Made by a program: the position numbers and the translations under genes
Part shown: positions 57,601 to 64,000 of the stretch, piece by piece
Layout of the letters: each line of letters begins with the position of its first letter
How positions within the stretch are numbered: the stretch's first letter is position 1
Source of the DNA: Rhodanobacteraceae bacterium
GTDB taxonomy: Bacteria; Pseudomonadota; Gammaproteobacteria; Xanthomonadales; Rhodanobacteraceae
DNA length: 64,000 nt
Direction of reading: 5' to 3'
Assembly: GCA_030123585.1 (NCBI GenBank)
Contig: CP126120.1
Coordinates: forward strand, 2,419,001-2,483,000
Notes under the pieces: generated by a model
Database searches by the model: none
What the model was told of the DNA's origin: nothing
What the model saw: only the letters and a program-made list of their open reading frames with translations

Positions 57601-60427
57601 GCGCGACGAGCGGGAAGCGCGCGTCGCGGAGGCGATGGAGCAGACGCTGGCATTGCCCGGCATCGGCATCCACGACGATTTCTTCGCGCTGGGCGGTCAT
57701 TCGCTGCTCGCCGCGCAGCTCACCGCAAGGTTGAACCGGGAATTCGGCATCACCTTGTCGCTGCGCACGCTGTTCGATTCGCCGACGATCGCGGGCCTTG
57801 CCGCGGCGATCGGAGAGCAACTCGCCAAGGGCGATGCCTCGGCGCCCGAGCACATCGCGCGCCGCGCCGACCGGACCCGCGCGCCGGCGTCGCTGATGCA
57901 GCAGCGCCTGTGGTTCCTGGAGGAAATGAATCCGGGCCGGGTCGCCTACAACACGCCTTCCGCACACCGTTTGCGCGGCCATCTCGATGAATCCGCCTTC
58001 GAACGCGCGTTTGCCGCGATGGTTGAGCGGCAAGCAGTCTTGCGCACCTCGCTGCGGCGCGAAGGCGACCAGGTGCTGCAGATCGTCGAGCCGGCAGTGG
58101 ACGTGAAATTGTTCCCCGCGGAGGATCTTTCCGGCCTGCCGGAGCAAGTACGCGAATCCGAACTGATGCGGCGCCTGCAGGTGCTGACGGACATACCGTT
58201 CGACCTGACGCGCGCGCCGCTGTTCCGCGCGCACATGTTCAAGCTCGGCGAGGACGACCACGCGTTCTTCTTCATGCCGCACCACATCATCTGGGATGGT
58301 TGGTCGTTCGACCTGATGTACACGGAGCTGGCGACGTCGTACCGCGCCATCAAGGCGGGACAACCTGCCGGGCTGCCCGAACTGCCGGTCAGCTACGGCG
58401 ATTTCTCCGAATGGCACTGGCGCTGGCTGGAAGGTCCGCAGTTGCAATCCCAGCTCGCGTTCTGGCGCGAGCGGCTGAAGAACAGCGGCGAACCGAAAAA
58501 TCTGCCCACCGACAGGCCGCGCCGGCCGGGCATGTCGGGCGTGGGCCGCACGGAGTGGATCAGGGTTTCCCGCGAAACCACGGAAGCCATGCGCGAGGCG
58601 GCGCGCGCCGCCGATGCCACGCTCAACATGGGGCTGCTGGCGCTTTACTACATCCTGCTCTACGGGACGACCGGACAGCGCGATCTGGTCGTCGGCACGC
58701 CGGTGCGCGGGCGCAACCAAGTCGAAGTGGAATCGGTGATGGGCTACTTCACCAACCTGGTGCCGCTGCATCTGGCGCTGGACCCGGCACTTTCGTTCGT
58801 GGACTTCCTGCGCGAAGTCAAGCGCATGGTGGTGGACAGCTTCGGCAATCCGGATGTGCCACTCGAATACCTGCAGCGCGAACTCAGGGCGCGCTATGGA
58901 GGTTCAGCGCCGCTGTATCAGGCGTTGTTCTCCTTCCAGGATGCGCGGCAACGCATCACCGACTGGGGCGGCCTTTCGCACGAACAGATCCTGCTGTTCC
59001 AGAGCGGCGCCACGGAAGATCTCGGCCTGTGGTTCCTGGAGAACGCCAAGGGCATGATCGGAGGCGTCACCTACAACGCCGACATCCTCGATGCCGACAC
59101 GGTACGAATGCAGCGGGCGCGGTATCTCGAATTGCTCGTACGCGTGATCGAGGATCCGCATCAATCCATCGCCGCGCTGACGCAGAAGATGCGCAATCCG
59201 CAGGAAGGCCGGCAAGCCGCAACCGCAGCGGCCGTTCCCGTGCAGCCGAGTCAACCACCGGCTGGCGACGGGGCCGGCGCCGCGGCGACGGTGAAGCCTG
59301 TCGCGGAGCAAAGTGCAGTGTCGCCGACGCCCGCTTCGCAACCCATCGGTGCGCTCGAACGGGCGCTGATGGAGATCTGGTGCGAAGTGTTGCAGGTACG
59401 CGAAATCGGCATCCACGCAGACTTTTTCGATCTCGGCGGCGACTCCCTCCTGGCCGTGCGCATGTTCCATCTGGCCCAGAAGCTCACCGGCGTCAACTTG
59501 CCGCTGGCGACGTTGTTGACCGCGCCGACCATCGCACGACAGGCGGCGGCGTTCCGCGCGGCGGGCGCGAAAGAGCCGGAAACCACCGGATCGGCGATCT
59601 TCGTGGACGACTCCGTCCGCGACCCCTGGGCGCCGCTGGTGCCGATCCAGCCGCGCGGTTCGCGGCCTCCGCTGTTCTGCATCCACGCGGTGGGCGGCAA
59701 TGTGTTGAACTACGTTCCGGTGGCGAAAGCGCTGGGGGAGGAGCAGCCTTTCTACGGCATCCAGGCGATCGGCCTGAATGGCCTCACCCCACCACTGGAC
59801 TCGCTGACCGAGATGGCCACGCGCTACCTCGCCGAGATCCGCACGGTGCAACCGCACGGCCCGTACTTCCTCGCCGGCGGTTCGATGGGCGGCATGATCG
59901 CTTATGAAATCGCCCGGCAAATGCGCAGTCAGGGAGAAACGATCGGATTGCTGGCGATGTTCGACACCTACGGGCCGTCCAACCGCCAATTCGAGGTGAG
60001 TGGCCGGTGGGAGAAGCGATTGGCGCGTGCGCGCGGTCTCGACCTGCAGGGCAAACTGGGCATGCTTGCGCATGCGTTGGCGTGGCGGATCCGTCACGTT
60101 GCCGACATCGTGCGCATCCGCTGGTTCCGCCTCAGGCGCAAAACGATTCCGCACGACTTGCGCTATCGCGAGATCGAACGGGTGCACGAACGCGCCTACA
60201 TGGGCTACACGGCAGTATCCAGCGACATCCCGGTGACGCTGTTCCGTGCTTCCGAACAATGCGAAGGTGTCACCACTTCACGCGCGCTGGGTTGGGAAGA
60301 AACCGTCAGCGGCAAGATCGAAGTGATTGATATGCCCGGCGGACACGACAACCTGGTCGAACAACCGAAGCTGGTCGAAAATCTGCGCGAAGTGCTGGCG
60401 CGCGCGCAGGCCGCCCAAGGTCATTGA
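54629..60427 (+). CDS. Nonribosomal peptide synthetase: C-A-PCP-C-PCP-TE
   Basis: A protein of 1932 residues. C1 (about 30-480): HHIVCDG at 158-164. A (490-985): [10 protein letters not shown] at 637-646; specificity residues D682, I683, M686, Q725, V748, G750, G772, V780, Y781 and K969 (DIMQVGGVYK) match no code I know. PCP1: Ser1025 in GGHSLL. C2 (1083-1520): HHIIWDG at 1218-1224. PCP2: Ser1606 in GGDSLL. Thioesterase (1670-1930): Ser1752 in GGSMGG, Asp1779, His1906. The second module lacks its own A domain, so PCP2 needs loading in trans. It accepts the aminated chain from the preceding synthase, adds one or two units and releases the product. Confidence 0.95.
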   Translation: MTQGDPRTTAATNEFDPFAQPALARVVPALEAQREVWLAAKLVPEASLAYNEAVSLKLSGALDVTALRAALDAVVARHDALRATLGTDGAEVCIAEHVDLPLRERDLSALSPADRASEIATAERMVVETPFDLEHGPLLRAELLKLGGDQHLLLLSAHHIVCDGWSWGVIVHDLGEAYRAAHTHSAPDLAAADSFADFAVAEARYAQSDDFRAAERYWLSRYATLPTPLDLPTDHPRPRFRGFASQRCDLHLEPADVRAAAQCAARHGASLYALLLAAFAALLHRFSGQDDLVIGVPAAGQAGGHEQMVGHAVNILPVRLPVTDAMPFQQFLADVRGQLLDAFEHQRYTFGTLLTRLAMPRDPSRLPLVSVLFNLDRAFGPDQADFGDLQFEFASVPRSFENFELFINAVQRGDGGLSLECQFNSGLYDSGTIEAWLDAYVTLLRGIVEDATLAVGRVPLLSAAQAAWLESLQPARTPYEAGRLAHEYFERQADRTPQNAAVRDAQVRWTYAELEARANRIAHVLRARGVGRGALVGICLERNADMLAVVLGTLKTGAGYVPLDPAYPAERLAFMVADAELAALVVSDSVPANVAFPVERTLSLARDSEELAKASAARLARDPGTDPSRDVAYVIFTSGSTGKPKGVLVPHQAASNLLTSLQREPGIRAEDRLVAVTTLSFDIAFMELLLPLCVGAEIVIAGRDEVRDGAALRGLIERSEATLLQATPSGWRILLDSGWRGHPGFRAVSGGEPLSVDLAEALLERCGEVWNGYGPTEATVYSTFWRVTNPRAGIYIGSPVANSSVRVLDAQGLPCPLGVPGELYIGGDGVALGYLHRPELDAERFLPDPDATIAGARRYRTGDRGRWTARGWIEHLGRLDFQIKLRGYRIEPGEIEANLVEAPGVARAVVIVREDRPGDQRLVAYVTGRDNIGPDEASLRTWLHGRLPEYMVPQHFVVLDAIPLLPNGKTDRKSLPAPQAQLSSGREYVAPRDEREARVAEAMEQTLALPGIGIHDDFFALGGHSLLAAQLTARLNREFGITLSLRTLFDSPTIAGLAAAIGEQLAKGDASAPEHIARRADRTRAPASLMQQRLWFLEEMNPGRVAYNTPSAHRLRGHLDESAFERAFAAMVERQAVLRTSLRREGDQVLQIVEPAVDVKLFPAEDLSGLPEQVRESELMRRLQVLTDIPFDLTRAPLFRAHMFKLGEDDHAFFFMPHHIIWDGWSFDLMYTELATSYRAIKAGQPAGLPELPVSYGDFSEWHWRWLEGPQLQSQLAFWRERLKNSGEPKNLPTDRPRRPGMSGVGRTEWIRVSRETTEAMREAARAADATLNMGLLALYYILLYGTTGQRDLVVGTPVRGRNQVEVESVMGYFTNLVPLHLALDPALSFVDFLREVKRMVVDSFGNPDVPLEYLQRELRARYGGSAPLYQALFSFQDARQRITDWGGLSHEQILLFQSGATEDLGLWFLENAKGMIGGVTYNADILDADTVRMQRARYLELLVRVIEDPHQSIAALTQKMRNPQEGRQAATAAAVPVQPSQPPAGDGAGAAATVKPVAEQSAVSPTPASQPIGALERALMEIWCEVLQVREIGIHADFFDLGGDSLLAVRMFHLAQKLTGVNLPLATLLTAPTIARQAAAFRAAGAKEPETTGSAIFVDDSVRDPWAPLVPIQPRGSRPPLFCIHAVGGNVLNYVPVAKALGEEQPFYGIQAIGLNGLTPPLDSLTEMATRYLAEIRTVQPHGPYFLAGGSMGGMIAYEIARQMRSQGETIGLLAMFDTYGPSNRQFEVSGRWEKRLARARGLDLQGKLGMLAHALAWRIRHVADIVRIRWFRLRRKTIPHDLRYREIERVHERAYMGYTAVSSDIPVTLFRASEQCEGVTTSRALGWEETVSGKIEVIDMPGGHDNLVEQPKLVENLREVLARAQAAQGH

Positions 60428-60498
60428 AATGCAGTAATTCGTGCGGTCTCGCGTTAATGCTCTGACGTGCAAGGCAAGACGTAAATGCGGGCGGGCAG

Positions 60499-61548
60499 AT
60501 GGCGACCACTGCGGAATCCATGCTCGATGAAGCGCCGGGCGGAACGTCCGGACCGCGGCTCAGCGTCATCATTCCCACGTGGAATCGCAGTGCCCTGACA
60601 CTGCGCGCGGTGCGCTCGGTGCTCGACCAGCCGAACGCGAAGCATCTGGAAGTCATCGTCGTGATCGACGGTTCGACCGACGATACCGAAACGGTCCTGC
60701 GCGCAGCCCATGGTGCCGATGCGCGCGTGAAGATCATGGTCATTCCGCGCAGCGGCGTCAGCGCGGCGCGCAACGCGGGATTCGCGGAGTCGCGCGGCGA
60801 GCTGGTCTGCTTTCTGGATTCGGACGACTACTGGATGCCGGATGCTTTCGCGACCGCCGAAAGCGTGTTCGCGGGACATCCGGAACTGGTGTTCGTCAGC
60901 CTCGACGGAAGCACGTTGCCGCGGCCCGGGGCGCCGGCACTTGCGCGCGTGATGCGTACCAATGGGCCGGGCTGGTCACACGCGGCATTCGAAAGAGCGC
61001 CGCTGGTTTCCGAAAGCGTCCGGCTCGGTAACACCGAGCGCGCCACGCGGGTGCTGCGCGGCGATTTCTTTCCCGCGATCGTGCAGGGCGACCTGTTCCA
61101 GGTCGATGGCCTCTTCATGCGGCGCGAAGCGGTGCTGCGCGCCGGATTTTTCGACGAGCGTTTCGATTACCTCGAGGATTGGGAATTCTTTGCACGCCTG
61201 TGCCTGCAGGGGCATGGCGCGTATGTGGATTGCGCCGGATTCTGCCGCGACGTGGGCCGCCCGGATGAACTGTGTCACGGGCGGCCGGATCTCCTGGTGC
61301 GGATGCGGCACTTCCAGATTCTGCGTTCCCTGCCGCGGCGCTTTCCGGAGCACACTGCGGTGTATGCGGAGCATTTGCGCGGCGTGATGGTGGATGCGTG
61401 CTACCAGATGGGCGCGACGCTCTCGCGCAACAGACACCGTAGTTGGGCGCGGCGATACCTCGCGAGATGTTTGCGGCGGAGATACAAGATCGGCCGCAGC
61501 CTGATCCATCTCGCGGCATCGCTGTTTCCGCGTCGGTCCGGACGCTGA
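60499..61548 (+). CDS. Family 2 glycosyltransferase
   Basis: A protein of 349 residues with a GT-A fold: LSVIIPTWNRSALTLRAVRSVL at the N-terminus, VIDGSTDDTE, the donor loop GVSAARNAGFAESRGELVCF, and the metal DxD in LDSDDYW. FFDERFDYLEDWEFFARLCL is the usual acceptor-side helix. The C-terminal 60 residues are strongly basic, suggesting membrane association. It follows the TE-containing synthetase by 71 bp and may glycosylate the product, or belong to an unrelated polysaccharide locus. Confidence 0.85.
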   Translation: MATTAESMLDEAPGGTSGPRLSVIIPTWNRSALTLRAVRSVLDQPNAKHLEVIVVIDGSTDDTETVLRAAHGADARVKIMVIPRSGVSAARNAGFAESRGELVCFLDSDDYWMPDAFATAESVFAGHPELVFVSLDGSTLPRPGAPALARVMRTNGPGWSHAAFERAPLVSESVRLGNTERATRVLRGDFFPAIVQGDLFQVDGLFMRREAVLRAGFFDERFDYLEDWEFFARLCLQGHGAYVDCAGFCRDVGRPDELCHGRPDLLVRMRHFQILRSLPRRFPEHTAVYAEHLRGVMVDACYQMGATLSRNRHRSWARRYLARCLRRRYKIGRSLIHLAASLFPRRSGR

Positions 61549-61596
61549 TTTATTCCATTTCCATTTCGTTAGTCGCTTATTCGCATTGCAGATAGG

Positions 61597-61707
61597 TCGT
61601 CATTCCGGGGCTGCCCACAGCTTCATCGTGGGCAGAACCCGGAATCTGCTCTGGATTGCGTGGACAGCAGATTCCGGGTTCTGCGCTGCGCGCAGCCCCG
61701 GAATGAC
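61597..61707. repeat. ATTCCGGG-type palindromic repeat, complete two-unit copy
   Basis: The outer pair GTCATTCCGGGGCTGC and GCAGCCCCGGAATGAC, and the inner pair ACCCGGAATCTGCT and AGCAGATTCCGGGT, are inverted. A CCCAC/GTGGG hairpin sits in the left unit and GCGCTGCGCGC in the right. It lies between the convergent glycosyltransferase and sulfotransferase genes. Same family as 23745-23857. Confidence 0.78.
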
Positions 61708-61740
61708 GGTATTTCTTCAACCTTTGAAGTGGAAACGGAA

Positions 61741-62667
61741 TTACATCCAATGCGACAGGTCGCGGCCTATCAGCCCGGCAAGCCGTTCAATATCCGGTCT
61801 GCAGCGCGCGCGGAGTTCGGTGTCGCGCGGATCCGGGGATTTCGGTTTTCCCTGATGCAGGCGCCGCACCGCAAGCACCACGCGTCGCCGTACCGGGTAA
61901 GGAAAAATCCGATCCGATATCTGCCGGATGCCGGGTTGCGAGTGGATGGCGTTCAGGAATTTTTCGAGCCTGCCCTTGACCGGAGGTTCGTTGTACACGC
62001 GGAATTCCGGCATGAACGACCGGTCCACGTCGAGAAATTCCAGGATGCCGCGATAGGTCTCTTCCGGCCTTGAAGCAAGATCCTCCAGCAGCACCACGTG
62101 CACCGATTCGCGGCCGAACGTGCGCTGGTAGCCTTCGACTTGCCCTGCGAACTGGGCCACGCCGAAGTAATCCTGCCATGCGGGAATGCCTTGCGGGGCG
62201 AGGCGCCGGCCCATGCGGCGATCTTCGCTGGCGGCGACCGCCTCATGAAAATCGGTGATGTCCTCCGTCGGACCCAGCAGGCAATCGTTGTGCCATGAAT
62301 GCATCTGGTCCACCGGCGGCCGCAGGGTGATGAGGATTCGGGCGTCCGGACAGAAAGCCTTGATGCGCTCGGCCGCGACTTTCGAGTACAGGTAAAACGC
62401 CGAGGCATCGCCTCGCCACTTGTAGCCGTCGCTGCCGGCATACAACGCGAGGTATTCGGGCTCGCTCTTGATTGATTTATGGGCAGGCAGGTCAAGGTCC
62501 GTGCAGAAGAAGGCCGGTTCCTTGGCGCGCCAATAGGCGTCTTCCTGCTCGTCGCCCGGGAAAAAAATCTGTGGGTGCTTGCGCAGGTATTCGTAGAGCG
62601 AAGTCGTACCGCACTTTGGTGCACCCACCAGGAACAGGTTGGGGCCTTTGGCGACATTCGTTGGCAT
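61741..62667 (-). CDS. Sulfotransferase-family protein
   Basis: A protein of 308 residues with the PAPS 5'-phosphosulfate loop GAPKCGTTSLYEYLRKHPQ at residues 16-34, a KEPAFF segment, a 3'-phosphate region in ARILITLRPPVDQMHSWHND, and a helix LASRPEETYRGILEFLDVD typical of Stf0/Sulfotransfer_1 families. It transfers sulfate from PAPS to an alcohol or amine on an unknown acceptor. It is transcribed against the glycosyltransferase and diverges from the adenylation gene to the right, so it is probably part of the same cluster. Confidence 0.85.
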   Translation of the reverse strand: MPTNVAKGPNLFLVGAPKCGTTSLYEYLRKHPQIFFPGDEQEDAYWRAKEPAFFCTDLDLPAHKSIKSEPEYLALYAGSDGYKWRGDASAFYLYSKVAAERIKAFCPDARILITLRPPVDQMHSWHNDCLLGPTEDITDFHEAVAASEDRRMGRRLAPQGIPAWQDYFGVAQFAGQVEGYQRTFGRESVHVVLLEDLASRPEETYRGILEFLDVDRSFMPEFRVYNEPPVKGRLEKFLNAIHSQPGIRQISDRIFPYPVRRRVVLAVRRLHQGKPKSPDPRDTELRARCRPDIERLAGLIGRDLSHWM

Positions 62668-63247
62668 TGAGGGTTATCGAACGATCGGCTCCCCGGCCGG
62701 CGATGCAATCCTACAGCTGCCGGCGATGAACTGGATAGCCAGGTAGGCGTGCAGGCGGCTGTGGCCGGGAATGTCGCTATCGACTGCGCGCAAAACATGT
62801 AACTGCGCATCACCGCGCATGAGCTATCGACAAGTCGACGCTGAAACGTGTCGCGGGCATGGTACGGTTACGCCGCGCGGCGGGGACTGTGCACGACGTG
62901 TGACACGGGATCTGTCCAGCGTCAGACCCTGCGGGATCTGATCAGTGACCGGCCCATGTTCGTTGCACGGTTTTCGTTCAAGGACGCGCATGCACACCAG
63001 CGCGTGTCGGGGCGGCTTCGCGCAATCGCAAAGCCTGACCTTCCAGCGTGCCTCCCGTGAGGACTTGGGCACGTGTTGCTCCATCATGACAAAAGCATGA
63101 TCGGCAGCATGCTGTACCCTGCCAACCTGTTAAGTCGGAGTACCGGCAAGGCGCTGGCCGAGCGTTACGTCGGATTGTTAGTGGGGGGATTGCGGGGGTC
63201 CGCAACGCAAGCTCGCCGAGTCGCTCGCAGCGGATGGAGAAACAGCC
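62668..63247. promoter_or_regulatory. 580-bp spacer upstream of the last NRPS gene, with palindromes
   Basis: No convincing gene is seen. It should hold the divergent promoters of the sulfotransferase and of the adenylation gene. Features near its right end are the inverted repeat ATCATG (63083-63088)/CATGAT (63096-63101) with a 7-nt AT-rich spacer, followed directly by the perfect palindrome CAGCATGCTG (63105-63114). These lie 135-165 bp before the ATG at 63248 and could be an operator. A 5' regulator site is inferred, not shown. Confidence 0.5.
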
Positions 63248-64000
63248 ATGGACACCGCGATTCGTGAGGGTACTTACGACAGCGTGTCTGCTGCAATCTT
63301 TGCACAGGCACGCCGTACCCCTCATCAGGTTGCGGTCGAGTGGGAAGGCGGTCCGGCGTGGACCTATGCCGAGCTGATGCGATGGTCCGACGCGATCGCG
63401 CACGATCTCGTGGCGCGTGGCGTGGCCCATGGCGATCTGGTCGGCGTATGCGTGCCGCGGCGTCCGGAAATGGTCGCGGCGGTGCTGGGTGTGATGCGCG
63501 CGGGTGCGGCCTATGTCGCGCTGGATCCAACGTTCCCCGATGCGCGTCTGCGCCACATGGCGGAACATTCCCGTATCCGGCACGTGGTGACGTGGCGGGC
63601 CGATGAAGCACCGGAGGTACTGCGCAGCCTCGATCTGGTCGAACTCGATGGCTTCGACCCGGCCAACATACCGCCGACGGAGTTGCCGACCATCAGTGGT
63701 GACGAGCTCGCGTACGTGCTCTACACCTCCGGTTCCACCGGCGAGCCCAAGGGCGTCCGGATCCTGCAACGCACCCTCGTCAATTTCCTGAACAGCATGC
63801 GCGACGCGCCCGGCATGTCGCGGGACGATGTGTTGTGCGCCGTCACCACCCTGTGCTTCGACATCGCGGCGCTGGAGCTTTACCTGCCGCTGCTGGTCGG
63901 CGCGCGGATCGTGATGGCGACCGAGCGCGAGCAGATCGATCCGGAGGCATTCCCGCGCCTGATACGCGACCACGGCGTCACGGTGTTGCAGACCACGCCC
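63248..64000 (+). CDS. Adenylation-domain NRPS protein, 5' part only
   Basis: The first 251 codons of an adenylation protein, cut by the right edge. Visible: GAAYVALDP (A2, about 86-94), YVLYTSGSTGEPKG (A3, 157-169), and TLCFDIAALELYLPL (A4). The first four specificity residues are D205, I206, L209 and Q248 (DILQ). They agree with the start of glycine codes I remember from cyanobacterial synthetases, but four positions do not decide it. No condensation domain precedes it, so it may be a stand-alone or initiating A domain. It could load PCP2 of the 54629 synthetase, which lacks its own. Confidence 0.92.
   Translation, partial: MDTAIREGTYDSVSAAIFAQARRTPHQVAVEWEGGPAWTYAELMRWSDAIAHDLVARGVAHGDLVGVCVPRRPEMVAAVLGVMRAGAAYVALDPTFPDARLRHMAEHSRIRHVVTWRADEAPEVLRSLDLVELDGFDPANIPPTELPTISGDELAYVLYTSGSTGEPKGVRILQRTLVNFLNSMRDAPGMSRDDVLCAVTTLCFDIAALELYLPLLVGARIVMATEREQIDPEAFPRLIRDHGVTVLQTTP

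Noticed and set aside
54248..58771. A 1500-codon open frame antisense to the second NRPS gene
   Set aside because: Composition is typical of antisense reading in GC-rich DNA and the plus-strand motifs are intact; no Shine-Dalgarno or family features.
62848..63060. Small open frame in the spacer before the last NRPS gene
   Set aside because: No ribosome binding site, no similarity I recognise, and codon use unlike the neighbouring genes.

Overview
The window looks like chromosomal DNA of a GC-rich gammaproteobacterium of the order Lysobacterales (Xanthomonadales), probably Rhodanobacteraceae-like. The grounds are the gene sets (coaBC-dut-phosphomannomutase, rppH/DUF6776/erpA/nudC/ampE, ntrBC-glnA, speA/speE), a phosphohexomutase with a membrane-anchored N-terminal half, a TolB-N/TPR membrane protein with the N-terminal signature common in this order, and abundant dispersed palindromic repeats. 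The taxonomy is inference from gene content; no rRNA is present. I saw no tRNA, CRISPR array, complete insertion sequence or prophage.

Region 1 (1-23.9 kb) is mostly housekeeping. It holds gpmA (cut by the left edge), a secreted VNG-repeat lipoprotein, two SnoaL/NTF2-like proteins, the coaC/coaB/dut/phosphomannomutase operon (CoaBC split into two overlapping genes), radC, a radC-argS intergenic region with two perfect DnaA boxes, argS, a SPOR protein, an SDR, a TolB/TPR protein, an AbrB/PIN toxin-antitoxin pair, divergent speA/speE, sixA-yceI, a phospholipase-D-like lipoprotein, a DUF1232 protein and a FadI-like thiolase.

Region 2 (23.9-43.9 kb) carries a nitrogen-control block on the minus strand: glnA with a near-consensus sigma-54 promoter and two upstream NtrC-like sites, then a GNAT gene, alkB, ntrB and ntrC. 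A consensus NtrC site lies just before ntrB. Further on come a CsaA/YgjH-like protein, chaA, hemJ, a two-gene phosphorelay (multi-domain response regulator with degenerate GGDEF and EAL, plus hybrid kinase), rppH, DUF6776, erpA-nudC, ampE, a YgjP-like metalloprotease with rdgC, ttcA and small genes.

Region 3 (43.9 kb to the right edge) is accessory and is the most interesting part: a hybrid NRPS-PKS biosynthetic cluster. A two-component flavin monooxygenase, a TIGR04325-type methyltransferase and a JmjC/cupin-like oxygenase are followed by a 160-bp five-hairpin element with 19-bp terminal inverted repeats. Then come a 2220-residue synthase (A-PCP-KS-AT-ACP-aminotransferase) and a 1932-residue synthetase (C-A-PCP-C-PCP-TE) that overlap by 4 bp. 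A glycosyltransferase, a sulfotransferase and the start of another adenylation-domain gene (63248 to beyond the edge) complete what is visible. The first adenylation domain carries the full published threonine code and the AT carries the malonyl motif. The predicted first intermediate is therefore a Thr-derived beta-keto acid that is transaminated to 3,4-diamino-5-hydroxyhexanoyl-ACP. The last PCP has no adenylation domain beside it, so it must be loaded in trans, possibly by the gene at the right edge. No resistance, transport, MbtH or phosphopantetheinyl transferase gene is visible, so the cluster continues to the right or relies on genes elsewhere.
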